DNA of 64,000 nt from Aphrophora alni (GCA_963513935.1 OY740770.1:90363801-90427800); one strand, 5' to 3'. Counted from the first letter of the stretch, positions 51,402-61,065 are shown. The notes: a model not told the origin generated them from the sequence alone. Numbers and translations are program-made.

Positions 51402-54400
51402 ATGGATTTTAGAAACACAGGAGATTGCGTCTCTCCGATGGAATTTCAAGGTGATTTGGCAACTAACTGGAGAAAATTTAAAAACAGGTATGAAATTTTT
51501 ATTGAAGCATTTGTACCAGAGTCTACAAAAGACAAAAGAAAAATAGCTTTATTACTTCATTACATGGGTGAAGAAGGACAAGACATTTTTAAATCGTTTA
51601 ATCTTAGTGCAGTGGATTCAGACAAGTTAGAAACTGTAATTCAAAGTTTTGAAAATTATTTTATTCCTTTGGCTAATGTAACATATGAGAGACATATATT
51701 CTTTAATCGTAAACAATTAATTAATGAATCTTATGAACAATATGTGGCAATATTAAAAAACCTAAGTGCTTCTTGTGACTTCGGTGGTTTACGTGATAGT
51801 TTAGTTCGAGACATTTTTGTTAGTGGTATTCATGATTCCGATATTAAAGTTTCTTTGTTAAAAACACATAATTTGACTTTAGAACAAGCCTTAGAAATGT
51901 GTAAATCTAAAGAATTAGCTTATGATAGGGCTCATAAACTAAATGTAAAAAAAGAGTTATTAGATTCTACGGTAGATAGAGTTTTTAAAAATAGTAAACC
52001 AAGAAACAAAACTTTAAACTTTAATTTAAACAAGTTTCAAGCTGGAACCGGCAATCGTGGACAGAATTCAACAGGAAACCAAGTGAAGCGCAATACATCA
52101 AATACAATGTCAAATGCTATGCATCAAGGGTCAACTACAAGGTCAAGATCATCCTTCCAGGCACACAAAGCAAAGGCAAACATGCATAATAGTCCGTGCG
52201 GTAGATGTGGCCGATTTCATCTTTTTGGAAAGTGTCCAGCATGGAATCTAGTATGTTCACAGTGTGGTAAATTGAACCATTTTAGAAACATGTGTAGGTT
52301 TTCAGTTAACCAACTGACAGAAACAGGTAATGAAAGTTTATTATGTGATAATGAAAATAAAAACTTTGTGATAAACACTTTAGCTAAACCTAACCTGCAA
52401 AATTATAAGGTAAACGTAACTCAATGGTATGAGACAATTATAATAAATAAAGTGCACCAATCTTTTAAAGTGGACACGGGAGCCCAAGTAAACATTTTAT
52501 CGTATAATTCCTTTCTTAAATTAGGAATTAATGTTAATTTAATTAATAAAACAAATGCTAAAATTACTTCATTTACAAAAAACAGATTACCTGTTGTAGG
52601 GACTTGTACATTACAAAGCAAGTTTAAAGGCTCAAACTATGCATTGACTTTTTATATTGTTACATCAAACTGTGAAAATTTGATAGGACTTGATACATGT
52701 CTTAATTTAGGAATTGTTAAGCATATCAATACCTTAAAGTTAGACCAAATAGATAAAAAGTACAAAGATTTGTTTAATAATGAAATAGGGTGTGTACCAG
52801 TTAAGGTTAGGATAGAGTTAAATGAAAATTCATGTCCTGTAATTAGTGCTCCTAGAAAAATTCCTTTTGCACTAGAAAATAAATTGAAAGCTGAATTGGA
52901 TAGAATGTTAAAGCTAGGCATCATTGAAACTATTAATGAGCCTACTGATTGGGTTAATTCGCTAGTAATTGTTCAAAAGAAAGATGGTAATATAAGGTTA
53001 TGTTTAGATCCAAAACCTTTAAATGAATGTATTAAGAGATCGCACTATCAATTTCCTACTTTTGAGGAAATTATTCATAAAATTAAAGGTGCAAAGTTAT
53101 TCACAGTGTTAGATGCAAAATCAGGGTTTTGGATGCTTCCATTAGATGAGGAATGTGCCAAAATAACTACTTTTCAAACGCCTTTTGGCAGATTTTATTT
53201 TAAAAGATTACCATTTGGATTGAGTTGTGCTCCAGAAATATTTCATAGAGTAGTGTCTCAAATTTTTGAAAAAATCGATGGGGTACAGTCATTTCAAGAT
53301 GATATATTAATTTGGGGTGAAACAGAAAAACAATTAACTGAACGAGTTAATGCAGTGTTAGATAAAGCTCAAACTAATGGATTTAAATTCAATATTAACA
53401 AATGTAAATTTAATGTTAAAGAAATAAATTTTCTTGGGCATAAAATTAGTTCTGATGGTATTTCGGTAGATGAAAACAAAATAAAAGCTATAATTGACTT
53501 ACCAATACCTAAGGATAAAAAAGAACTTGCAAGAATTTTAGGAATGTTTAATTATGTCTCAAAATTCATAGAAAATTTTTCGGAAATATCACAACCTCTT
53601 AGAGCTTTGCTAAAAAAAGATGTAGAGTTTACTTGGAATAAATATCTTAATGAGGTGTTTAATAAATTGAAAAAAATAATAACACAAGCCCCAGTATTAA
53701 GCTATTTTGATCAATCTAAGCCAATATTGTTGTCTGTCGATGGAAGTTCGACGGGGCTAGGTGCTTGTTTATTGCAAGATAATAAACCTGTGTGTTATGC
53801 TTCTAAAGCCTTAACAGAAACTCAAATTAACTATGCTCAAATTGAAAAAGAGCTCTTAGGAATAGTTTTTGGTTGTACAAGGTTCCATCAGTATATTTTC
53901 TCAAAAAATGTTACTGTTGAAACTGATCATAAACCTTTAATAGCAATATTTAAAAAACCGTTATCAAAAATCTCAAGTAGATTACAAAGAATGTTGTTAC
54001 GCCTTCAACAGTATAAACTTAATGTAGTGTACAAACCGGGTAAAGAGTTAGTTATTGCTGACACTTTGTCAAGACATTTTAATGTAAATGACAAGGTTGA
54101 AGATGAGGTTTTTGACGAAATAGAATTACAGGTTAATTTATTAATTGATAATTTACCAATTTCACATGCTAAGTGGTTATTGTTTGAGAAAGAATCTAAA
54201 AATGATGAAGAATTAAATAAATTAAAAGACTATATTAATCATGGCTGGCCAAAATATAAAAGTAATGTAAATGATAAATTAAAATGTTATTTTGATTTTA
54301 AAGATGAATTAAGTATTACAAAAAATTTAATATTTAAAGGTGACACAATTATTGTACAAAAAAATCTAAGAACACAAATGATGGAAATTGTTCATCAAGG

Positions 54401-55496
54401 TCATATGGGAATAAATAGATGTAAATCAAGGGCTAGGTTAGCACTTTATTGGCCTAACATGTCTAATGATATTAAGAATTATGTTGAATCTTGTCGAACC
54501 TGTAGTAAATTTAAAAGAAATCAAAGTAAAATGCCTCTATTGCCACATAGAGTACCAAAATTACCATGGTCAGAAGTGGGAATAGACGTGTTTGAATGGG
54601 AACAAATGTTGTATATTGTTGCTGTTGATTATTATTCAAACTATATTGAAATAGCAAGTATTTCAAATACTAAAAGTGTAACTATAATATCAAAATTAAA
54701 AAGTTTTTTTTCAAGACATGGGATACCTCTAAAAGTTTATTCTGATGGGGCGACTTATTTTAAATGTGAAGAATTTAGAATGTTTTGTAAAAATTGGGAT
54801 ATTGAGCATGTAATTTCAAGCCCTCATATTCCTCAATCAAATGGCATGGCTGAGAGTGCTGTAAAAACGATGAAATCATTATTAAAAAAAACAGCTGATG
54901 CAGGAGAAGATATTTATCTTGCACTTTTAAGTTTTAGAAACACTAATAAAAATAATGTGGAATCACCTGCTCAACTTCTCATGTCAAGGAAATTGCGTAC
55001 CTTAGTACCAATGCATTACAAATGTCTTAAACCTAAACTTAATTATAATAGAACCAGAAATCAACTGTATGTTAACAAACAGAGAATGAAGGGACATTTT
55101 GACCGACATTCTAAACCACTGCAGAGTTTATGTAATGGTCAAGATGTTCTCTTTCAGAAAAAACCTAATTCCAATTGGTCTAGCGGTAACATAATTCGAG
55201 AAACAGAAGAACCTCGATCATATATAGTCATAGATCAAAACGGTAAATCATATAGACGTAATAGAATACATATTAGTCCTGCGGTTGAAAGAATGTCGCC
55301 TTCAAAATGTCCTTCCATGTCTCGTCAAAAGAATGAAATAAGCCCATTAAATCAATCTAATAGAAGAATAAGTGAAAGTGTTAATTCAGGGCAAAAGGTT
55401 AGTCCAGAAAGTGATTTTTTAAAAGATCTTGATAATTACAAAACCAGATATGGTAGAGTAGTCAAAAGCAGTTGTCGATTAGAAGATAAATTTTAA
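51402..55496 (+). CDS. gag-pol: Gag-Pol polyprotein, Ty3/gypsy type, intact
   Basis: One frame of 1364 codons. The Gag-like N-terminal part is followed by two zinc knuckles, CGRCGRFHLFGKC and CSQCGKLNHFRNMC. The protease has VDTGA with D358. Reverse transcriptase has LDAKSGF, LPFGLSCAPE and FQDD (631-634). RNase H has SVDGSS, ETDHKPL and ADTLSRH. The integrase has an HHCC-type zinc finger (HQGHMG...CRTC) and catalytic D1076 (VAVDYYS), D1115 (YSDGA) and E1151 (MAESAV), giving D-x38-D-x35-E. The tail carries a GPY/F-less basic region. There is no env and no frameshift between gag and pol. The start is the first ATG, 95 bp after the 5' LTR. All catalytic residues that I can check are present, so it is probably competent. 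Confidence 0.95.
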   Translation: MDFRNTGDCVSPMEFQGDLATNWRKFKNRYEIFIEAFVPESTKDKRKIALLLHYMGEEGQDIFKSFNLSAVDSDKLETVIQSFENYFIPLANVTYERHIFFNRKQLINESYEQYVAILKNLSASCDFGGLRDSLVRDIFVSGIHDSDIKVSLLKTHNLTLEQALEMCKSKELAYDRAHKLNVKKELLDSTVDRVFKNSKPRNKTLNFNLNKFQAGTGNRGQNSTGNQVKRNTSNTMSNAMHQGSTTRSRSSFQAHKAKANMHNSPCGRCGRFHLFGKCPAWNLVCSQCGKLNHFRNMCRFSVNQLTETGNESLLCDNENKNFVINTLAKPNLQNYKVNVTQWYETIIINKVHQSFKVDTGAQVNILSYNSFLKLGINVNLINKTNAKITSFTKNRLPVVGTCTLQSKFKGSNYALTFYIVTSNCENLIGLDTCLNLGIVKHINTLKLDQIDKKYKDLFNNEIGCVPVKVRIELNENSCPVISAPRKIPFALENKLKAELDRMLKLGIIETINEPTDWVNSLVIVQKKDGNIRLCLDPKPLNECIKRSHYQFPTFEEIIHKIKGAKLFTVLDAKSGFWMLPLDEECAKITTFQTPFGRFYFKRLPFGLSCAPEIFHRVVSQIFEKIDGVQSFQDDILIWGETEKQLTERVNAVLDKAQTNGFKFNINKCKFNVKEINFLGHKISSDGISVDENKIKAIIDLPIPKDKKELARILGMFNYVSKFIENFSEISQPLRALLKKDVEFTWNKYLNEVFNKLKKIITQAPVLSYFDQSKPILLSVDGSSTGLGACLLQDNKPVCYASKALTETQINYAQIEKELLGIVFGCTRFHQYIFSKNVTVETDHKPLIAIFKKPLSKISSRLQRMLLRLQQYKLNVVYKPGKELVIADTLSRHFNVNDKVEDEVFDEIELQVNLLIDNLPISHAKWLLFEKESKNDEELNKLKDYINHGWPKYKSNVNDKLKCYFDFKDELSITKNLIFKGDTIIVQKNLRTQMMEIVHQGHMGINRCKSRARLALYWPNMSNDIKNYVESCRTCSKFKRNQSKMPLLPHRVPKLPWSEVGIDVFEWEQMLYIVAVDYYSNYIEIASISNTKSVTIISKLKSFFSRHGIPLKVYSDGATYFKCEEFRMFCKNWDIEHVISSPHIPQSNGMAESAVKTMKSLLKKTADAGEDIYLALLSFRNTNKNNVESPAQLLMSRKLRTLVPMHYKCLKPKLNYNRTRNQLYVNKQRMKGHFDRHSKPLQSLCNGQDVLFQKKPNSNWSSGNIIRETEEPRSYIVIDQNGKSYRRNRIHISPAVERMSPSKCPSMSRQKNEISPLNQSNRRISESVNSGQKVSPESDFLKDLDNYKTRYGRVVKSSCRLEDKF

Positions 55497-55503
55497 GTTG
55501 GTT

Positions 55504-55535
<32 letters not shown>

Positions 55536-55833
55536 TAATATTGTTATTATTATTGTAATTGTTATTAATGTTGTTGTTCTTAAAATTAAAAATAAAAAAA
55601 ATTTTTGATTTGTAAATGGTTAGAAGATAGTTTTAATTTGAAAAAAAAAAAATACATATTTATTAATTTGAGTATTATTTGTAACGTCTAGTTTTGAATT
55701 TCTTTAAAAAAAAAAATATTGTTTTGTATTAGAATATAATTTAAATTTCTTAAAAAAAAAAAATTATAAGGTTATAAAAATATTTTACTATTATTTGATC
55801 TATTCTTAGTTAAAAAAAAAAAAAGAAGGAAAT
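55497..55833 (+). promoter_or_regulatory. 3' untranslated region of the second gypsy element
   Basis: About 340 bp with six poly-A tracts of 9-23 bases separated by T-rich segments, ending in AGAAGGAAAT, the likely polypurine tract, at the 3' LTR border. No open frame. Confidence 0.7.
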
Positions 55834-56016
55834 TGTTATGTAATCTGTATTAGCAATATTAAGTTAACATTGTAGCAACATGTCCTGGCTACGATGCGCA
55901 GCCAGCAGTCTTACAATGAACAGCGACTGAAGTAGATCGCTTAATAATAAAACTGGTACTTCTAAATATTGTAATGTATACATTTATTTAAATAATTTAT
56001 AAACCCGAACATAACA
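55834..56016 (+). repeat. 3' LTR of the second gypsy element (183 bp)
   Basis: One-base difference from the 5' LTR. Followed by the CTATC duplication and the rest of the CCTAA array (56017-56065). Confidence 0.95.
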
Positions 56017-56206
56017 CTATCCTAACCTATCCTAACCAGACCTAACCTAACCTAACCTAACCAATACCAACCGATTTACCAACCAAAATATACTTTTTGC
56101 AACCAATTTACCAACCAAATCTTGGTAATTTTATCTACGGTTTGGTAAATCGGTTCCAAACAAACGTTACGTAGTTATATATTTAAAAAGGAAAAATGGG
56201 GGTTAT

Positions 56207-56242
56207 GGGGTCGTGTCGTTTTCGGCTACAATTCCAAGGTCA
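56207..56242 (+). repeat. Inverted repeat bracketing the large gene, right arm, inner copy
   Basis: GGGGTCGTGTCGTTTTCGG followed by CTACAATTCCAAGGTCA. It is the mirror of 49729-49766 and lies just downstream of the large gene's stop. Confidence 0.8.
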
Positions 56243-56337
56243 CATCAAATATCTTAATCTCTACTAAAAAGAGTTTTGGTGGAATGGAGGTAACAAATTA
56301 CAAAGAATATTGTTTTAAAACATTTATTTATTTATTT

Positions 56338-58674
56338 TTAATTACAAGCACAGAAAACAACTTTTTCTTTGTGCTTAATTGCAGTGGTTTTTATCTTGTC
56401 CAATTTAACATTAAATTTATAGTTTAAATCTACATTTAGCAGTTTTATTTCTCTTTCTAACCAATAATTCGAAACATACAATTCATCTAGATTTTGGAAC
56501 TGCAAAATATAACGGATCTTATGTCTGTAATCAATTTGTTTGATTCCACACACTACTAATTCTGTCCCTTCTTCCAGCTCTTCCAGCCGACGACACTTTC
56601 TTGGAATAACTTTGCCTTTTATTTCTTGCATGCCAAGGGTGGATACTTGCTCCACTTCGTCCTGGTTGTAGGGGAAATCTTTTGGTTTTTTCCAAGCATC
56701 TGTTACTGGCTTAAAATGCTCTATCTTCGGAAAAGAATGATTATTAAAACTGGTAAGTCCATTCGTCGTAAATGTAAAAATTGTTTCTTCTGTCGCTAAA
56801 TGCACAATGTCCAGGTCGTTGTTGGAGGTTAAAACAAACCCCTCTTTTGTTAAATTTTGTTTGTCGTTGTAGGCATCCATTAACCACGATTTGTACTTTC
56901 CTTTAAAGAAGTAAACACTTTTACTCCCATCTCTTTCTGCGAGTATTCCAACAAAGGCATATTTCGCTTTAGTGTTAACGGTAAATGCGGAAACCTTGTA
57001 GTCTGCATGTATATCTAAATTCTTCCACGTCTTGTTAAAATATGAGCCCATCCGCTCTCTTGTCTCTCTAATAATTTTCTCTTTCTCCTGCATTTCTTTG
57101 TATTCCTCTTTTAAGGAAGCAGCATGTTCCATGTATTCCAATTTTCTCCGTTTTAAGCCAATTTCTTCCAGTTCCAGTTTTCGTTTCTTCGCAGACAGTA
57201 GGTAAACGGTGGAGAATTGTTCTGTTTCCTTTATATTGTAGGGTTGTAGCCTGTTTGTAATATTCGTTCTCTTCTTTAAAATCTGTGGAATAATATTACT
57301 CGTTGGAACCACCCCACAGTTCTCGAGGCTTACATCTTTACAAATCACCGAGAAAGCAGTACTAGATTTCGAGAAGAATGTCTCGCCACTCTTAATGTAG
57401 CACTTTTGTACCACACTAACATGCTCTCTATTAGCGACATCTTCCACTATCTCCAAGTAATTTACAGGCAAATAGTTAAAACTATATGCAGAGAGTACGT
57501 AATTAATTATTTTTTTCCTCTGGTCTTGGTCGCTTGGTAAAGTAAGTTGCACCCCGGTTAACTTCCTCGTGTTACTGTTTCCCCAGTAGGCATATTGTAA
57601 AAGATTATTGTACACTACACAGCAACTGTTCTGGAGACTGTCAGCTAATTTCGTCCACATTTTAGGGATGGCAACAGAGTAGAACGGGGCTTCCTGGAAA
57701 TAAATTTTGCTGTCTTCCAGGAGCGTTACACAGCTGTCCAGAGGATGGTCGCCGCTACCGTTGTAGATCGTAGCCTCCAATCTTGTAATGCCATGCTCCT
57801 TACCCAGTGGGGACAGAAACGTCTGTCTTAATCTGGAGTCTGGACAGTTGACAAAATCCACAATGTGGTTACCAATTTGTTTGTTAACGCCAGGACTCGT
57901 AATTTGGCACACGAACTTGTTGTAGATTTTTACTCTTGCACCAGTAGGAGTAATCCAGGTTAGGCAATCTATCCCAACAGACTTGTCGTTGTTAACAATT
58001 GTATTGTAGTTTTCTTTGTACTGGCCGCCTTGGTAACGAAAGTCATGGTCCTGTACTAAATGCTCACACATCTCTCGCTTGTTAAAGATCCCCACAAAAT
58101 TTTGTGTAATGTCCAAATCCATAAGGTAGAAGTCGTGGGTTTGCAGCTCCAATAGTATTTCGGGCATTTTTTCCTGTAGAGTAGCCAACTCAACATCCGC
58201 TAACTCTACCTTGTAGGGGATTGCAATGGGATTTTTAAATTTCTTTGCAATGGCTTGCATCCCATCTGCTCCAATAATATTGCATACACGTTTCGCCATA
58301 GGTCTCTTTCCATTCAAAGGGAATGGTAATTTTACTTTTACGCCATGTCTTGCGGAAACAAAATCCGTAAATTTCCCACGAAGATAACTGTTAAATACTC
58401 CACAGATATGCTTCTTTACGAGGCTCTTCCCTTGTTCGCAATCCGAACTGTCGGTTATTTTAACAAGCATTATGTTGTCGCAGAATGGTTTTGTAAGCGG
58501 AGTTAGTGGTTTTATATTAACTCCGGACAGCAACTCTTCTCCTTGCGAATAATTAATATTTCCAATATCTGTTACCAGGTTGTTGTTGTGCAGATTTTCT
58601 TCCAGAAGCCAAAGTCCAAATCGTTCGTTGGTTGGTTTAATCCTGCTACCCAAGAGCTCGGAGACCTTATACAT
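56338..58674 (-). CDS. Large protein of 778 residues, possible rolling-circle (Rep_trans-like) initiator
   Basis: Intact frame starting at ATG 58674 (MYKVSELLG). The longer GTG start is rejected because the other arm has a stop there. Residues 187-194 read DLDITQNF, 249-253 KIYNK and 298-305 RLEATIYN. This order resembles the LDI..D, YDK and RLE motifs of Rep_trans-type replication initiators, but the match is weak and the catalytic Tyr is not assigned. The segment before them is basic (NGKRPMAKR at 121-129). Residues of about 496-545 form a charged, probable coiled coil, with KKRK/LKRRK as a nuclear-localisation candidate. The C-terminal 230 residues are a separate domain ending in FCACN. 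No helicase P-loop, HUH triad, DDE triad or membrane segment was found. It is divergent to the 109-residue gene. If it is not a Rep, it is a new DNA-element protein. Confidence 0.75.
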   Translation of the reverse strand: MYKVSELLGSRIKPTNERFGLWLLEENLHNNNLVTDIGNINYSQGEELLSGVNIKPLTPLTKPFCDNIMLVKITDSSDCEQGKSLVKKHICGVFNSYLRGKFTDFVSARHGVKVKLPFPLNGKRPMAKRVCNIIGADGMQAIAKKFKNPIAIPYKVELADVELATLQEKMPEILLELQTHDFYLMDLDITQNFVGIFNKREMCEHLVQDHDFRYQGGQYKENYNTIVNNDKSVGIDCLTWITPTGARVKIYNKFVCQITSPGVNKQIGNHIVDFVNCPDSRLRQTFLSPLGKEHGITRLEATIYNGSGDHPLDSCVTLLEDSKIYFQEAPFYSVAIPKMWTKLADSLQNSCCVVYNNLLQYAYWGNSNTRKLTGVQLTLPSDQDQRKKIINYVLSAYSFNYLPVNYLEIVEDVANREHVSVVQKCYIKSGETFFSKSSTAFSVICKDVSLENCGVVPTSNIIPQILKKRTNITNRLQPYNIKETEQFSTVYLLSAKKRKLELEEIGLKRRKLEYMEHAASLKEEYKEMQEKEKIIRETRERMGSYFNKTWKNLDIHADYKVSAFTVNTKAKYAFVGILAERDGSKSVYFFKGKYKSWLMDAYNDKQNLTKEGFVLTSNNDLDIVHLATEETIFTFTTNGLTSFNNHSFPKIEHFKPVTDAWKKPKDFPYNQDEVEQVSTLGMQEIKGKVIPRKCRRLEELEEGTELVVCGIKQIDYRHKIRYILQFQNLDELYVSNYWLEREIKLLNVDLNYKFNVKLDKIKTTAIKHKEKVVFCACN

Positions 58675-58912
58675 CTTGGAGGGGGCCACGTTCACTATTC
58701 AAGCTACTAACGTAAACTAAGCTATCTCCATCTAATCTCCTTTCTTAAACAGTTAAGTAATCGCGAGTAGTACGCATGCGCAGTAACATTGTTACGCACT
58801 GTTGTACAATCCGGCTAGACCAGTCAGAACCTGTCTGTCAAACACACCTGACCTTGGAATGGTAGCCGAAACGAGGTAGCAGAAAGCGACGCGACCCCCC
58901 TTTCTTACCTAT
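58675..58912. promoter_or_regulatory. Bidirectional control region, right arm
   Basis: Mirror of 47049-47286. The NRF-1-like TACGCATGCGCA is at 58771-58782, and the inverted-repeat copy at 58849-58900 ends 12 bp before the ATG of the small gene. The small gene's leader is a pyrimidine tract (CCCCCCTTTCTTACC), typical of a short 5' untranslated region. Confidence 0.55.
58849..58900 (-). repeat. Inverted repeat bracketing the large gene, right arm, outer copy
   Basis: TGACCTTGGAATGG through GCGACGCGACCCCCC. It carries the same 14-bp insertion as the left outer copy, so the insertion predates the duplication. Confidence 0.8.
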
Positions 58913-59242
58913 ATGACCGGGTACTGTTGTGCTAACAAATGTTTTAAAGCACCCGAATGTCAAGTTGACGGCCTGGCATGTACAAAGTGCCAGGCATTCA
59001 GATTTTGCCATTGTAGGTGCAGGTATTGGAACGTACCGGTAATGGATCTGTACAGCTTATCTACGACAACCACTGTTGGCACAGGAACTGTATCGACATC
59101 GGACCAGTGTTATAGTTGTTGTGTACTGAACTGTCAAAAGTTTTATATTAAAGACTTATTATTTTGTAAACAGTCAGACTGTCATGGTGACTTGTGCAGG
59201 TGTATGTTTCGGAGATGTAAATATAGGAATGTAATGTTGTAA
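58913..59242 (+). CDS. Cysteine-rich 109-residue protein, right-arm copy
   Basis: Amino-acid identical to the left-arm copy (46719-47048), with 18 cysteines and no stop or frame change. It faces outward, away from the large gene, and starts 12 bp outside the bracketing inverted repeat. Preservation of both copies while the left large gene is broken suggests that this protein is under separate constraint, or that this end is homogenised. The cysteine pairs could bind zinc. Role unknown. Confidence 0.65.
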   Translation: MTGYCCANKCFKAPECQVDGLACTKCQAFRFCHCRCRYWNVPVMDLYSLSTTTTVGTGTVSTSDQCYSCCVLNCQKFYIKDLLFCKQSDCHGDLCRCMFRRCKYRNVML

Positions 59243-59990
59243 GTTTGTGTGTGACTCAAAACCCGTAAAATAATAATCTGGGGACCATGGATTGGTTGGG
59301 TAGTTGACTCAACTCTGTGTTTATTCTCGTTATTATTATAGTATTCTTTAATGTAACTTTTTTAAACTGAGAGAATACATTATTAAAACATCTACACGTT
59401 TTCATATTATTTACCAACCATGTGAGTCACCTTGTTTTAACTTTGGGTGGTTGACCGGTGGTTGACTCTGGTAGTCGATGGAGTAACCTGTGGACACTAC
59501 AATATTGTTGGGTAGAGAAACCTAGAGGACAGGGATTTGGCCCCGGGCTGAGACCAATATGCTGTCACTTCAACGCACACACACACGCGCTGGGAGGTGG
59601 GGGGTTCCCGCAGGGGGAAGCAAAGGCCGGGCATCGGTCGCTACCAGACGCGCTGGGAGGTGGTGGTGGGGGGTTCCCGCTTGGGGGAGCAAAGACCGGG
59701 CATAGGGTGCCCTATCGGGTGGATGTTTGGGTTGCTAAAAGTATATTTCGGTTGGAAAATCGGTTGCTAAAAGTATATTTCGGTTGGTAAAAGTATATTT
59801 TGGTTGGTAAATCGGTTGGTTTTGGTTGGTAAATCGGTTGGTTTTGGTTGGTAAATCGGTTGGTTTTGGTTGGTAAATCGGTTGGTTTTAGTTGGTAAAT
59901 CGGTTGGTAAAAATATATTTCGGTTGTTAAATAGTGGCCAGACTAACACCCGTGTGGGCTGTGGTAAGCATAGGTTAACAATATTTTAAC
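59243..59990. repeat. Right-arm GC-rich duplication and 22-bp repeats
   Basis: Mirror of about 46015-46718: a spacer to 59540, two GC-rich direct copies (59540-59710), then AACCGATTTACC-type repeats read as GGTTGGTAAATCGGTTGG (59735-59930). The right arm has one more 22-bp unit than the left. No gene here beyond by-product frames. Confidence 0.75.
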
Positions 59991-60624
59991 ACGATACATA
60001 AACACATGTGCTACACCCTGGTAGACAACGGAGGAAACTACGTTTAACACATTATACACATTAAATGTACCTAGGTCGTGGTGGGCAAAAGTAGGAAACT
60101 CTAATAGGTTAGGTTAACTATCTTAACACATTATATAAATATATAACACATTAATTGTACTAGCTGATAGGCCGTGGTGGGCAAAAACTTATAGGTTAGT
60201 TTAACTATCTTAACACGTTATATGAATATATAACACATTAAATTTACCAGCTGATAGGCCGTGGTGGGCAAAAACTTTTCAGACATAGGTTAACTATCTT
60301 AACACATTATATAAATATATAACACATTATATATATATATAACACATTATTGTACCAGCTGATTGGCTGTGGTGAACATAGGCAAAAGTAGGAAACTTTA
60401 ATAGGTTAGGTTAACTATCTTAACACATTATATAAATATATAACACATTATATATATATATAACACATTATTGTACCAGCTGATAGGCTGTGGTGGGCAA
60501 AAGTAGGAAACTTTAGGTTAGGTTAACTATCTTAACACATTATATAAATACACATTAATTGTACCAGCTGATAGGCCGTGGTGGGCAAAAACTTATAGGT
60601 TAGTTTAACTATCTTAACACATTA
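59990..60624 (-). repeat. Iteron array, right arm (inverted)
   Basis: The same units as 45337-46015 in reverse orientation, ending in GTTAACTATCTTAACACATTA-type sequence at 60624. There the palindrome stops abruptly and unrelated DNA begins. Confidence 0.85.
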
Positions 60625-60654
60625 GTAGAGTGCCCGTCGGTTGAGGACAAAAAT

Positions 60655-60998
60655 GGTGGGGGTACCCCCACCCCTCCCCCCTCCCCCCTTCGCCCCTCCC
60701 CCTTTGCCCCTCCCCCTCCCCCCTCCCCCTTTGCCCCTCCCCCTTTGCCCCTCCCCCTTTGCCCCTCCCCCACCCCTCCCCCTCCCCTCCCCCTTTGCCC
60801 CTCCCCCTTTGCCCCTCCCCCCTTTGCCCCTCCCCCTTTGCCCCTCCCCTTTAGGCCCCTTCCCTTCCCCATTGGTCCCCCCACCCCTCCCCTTGCCCCT
60901 CCCCTTTAGGCCCCTTCCCTTCCCCCATTGGTCCCCCCACCCCTCCCCTTGCCCCTCCCCTTTAGGCCCCTTCCCTTCCCCCATTGGTCCCCCCACCT
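60655..60998. repeat. C-rich satellite (CCCCTCCCCCTTTG units and longer units)
   Basis: First part: CCCCTCCCCCTTTG-like units of about 14 bp to about 60845. Second part: two to three copies of a longer unit of about 60 bp containing CCCCTCCCCTTTAGGCCCC and CCCATTGGTCCCCCCACC. The G-rich complement could form G-quadruplexes. The proline- and glycine-rich open frames on both strands are by-products of this array. Confidence 0.9.
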
Positions 60999-61026
60999 GT
61001 GACGTATTGTTGTCGAGACACACACA

Positions 61027-61050
61027 CGACGTCATACACACATGACGTCA
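61027..61050. promoter_or_regulatory. Paired CRE-like octamers
   Basis: CGACGTCAT at 61027-61035 and TGACGTCA at 61043-61050 within a CA-rich spacer. The same octamer occurs near both outer ends of the 32-37 kb palindrome. Binding is not shown. Confidence 0.35.
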
Positions 61051-61065
61051 TACACTTAACTTTTT

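Larger units (their letters stand above)
51124..56016 (+). mobile_element. Intact Ty3/gypsy retrotransposon inserted in the pentamer array
   Basis: 4893 bp with LTRs of 183 bp at 51124-51306 and 55834-56016, TGTTATGTAA...ATAACA ends, and a single visible difference (TAGATTGC versus TAGATCGC). The target duplication CTATC is at 51119-51123 and 56017-56021. A primer-binding-like TGGTGGCAGCGGTG starts directly after the 5' LTR (51307), and a purine-rich GAAGGAA precedes the 3' LTR. One uninterrupted gag-pol frame has all expected domains, so it may be autonomous and young. Confidence 0.96.
45337..60624. other. Giant palindromic element (inverted dimer), split by a gypsy insertion
   Basis: The left arm (45337-50708, about 5.4 kb) and the right arm (50750-60624, about 5.0 kb after removing the gypsy insertion at 51124-56016 plus its 5-bp duplication) are reverse complements over iterons, 22-bp repeats, GC-rich block, both genes and the pentamer array. 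The proteins differ at about ten positions, and the left pentamer array is longer by several hundred bp. The arms meet in a hairpin with an asymmetric 41-nt loop (50709-50749). This is the layout expected for a tail-to-tail dimer of a hairpin-ended replicon, or for an ectopic inverted duplication. Differences between arms argue against a simple read-through artefact. Confidence 0.85.

Noticed and set aside
58420..58440. EQGKS in the 778-residue protein as a helicase P-loop
   Set aside because: The GxxxxGK[ST] spacing is not met, because the first glycine is missing. No Walker B motif was seen.
58675..58695. GTG start giving a 785-residue protein
   Set aside because: The left-arm counterpart has an in-frame TAG between that GTG and the ATG, so the ATG is the shared start.
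45337..60624. Palindrome as a simple sequencing or assembly fold-back artefact
   Set aside because: The arms differ by substitutions, a 9-bp indel, a frameshift, repeat copy number, and a retrotransposon with a proper target duplication in only one arm. Long reads should still confirm it.
60609..61045. Proline-rich and glycine-rich open frames of 91-139 codons on both strands
   Set aside because: They are explained by the C-rich satellite, with no ATG context, domain or codon structure.
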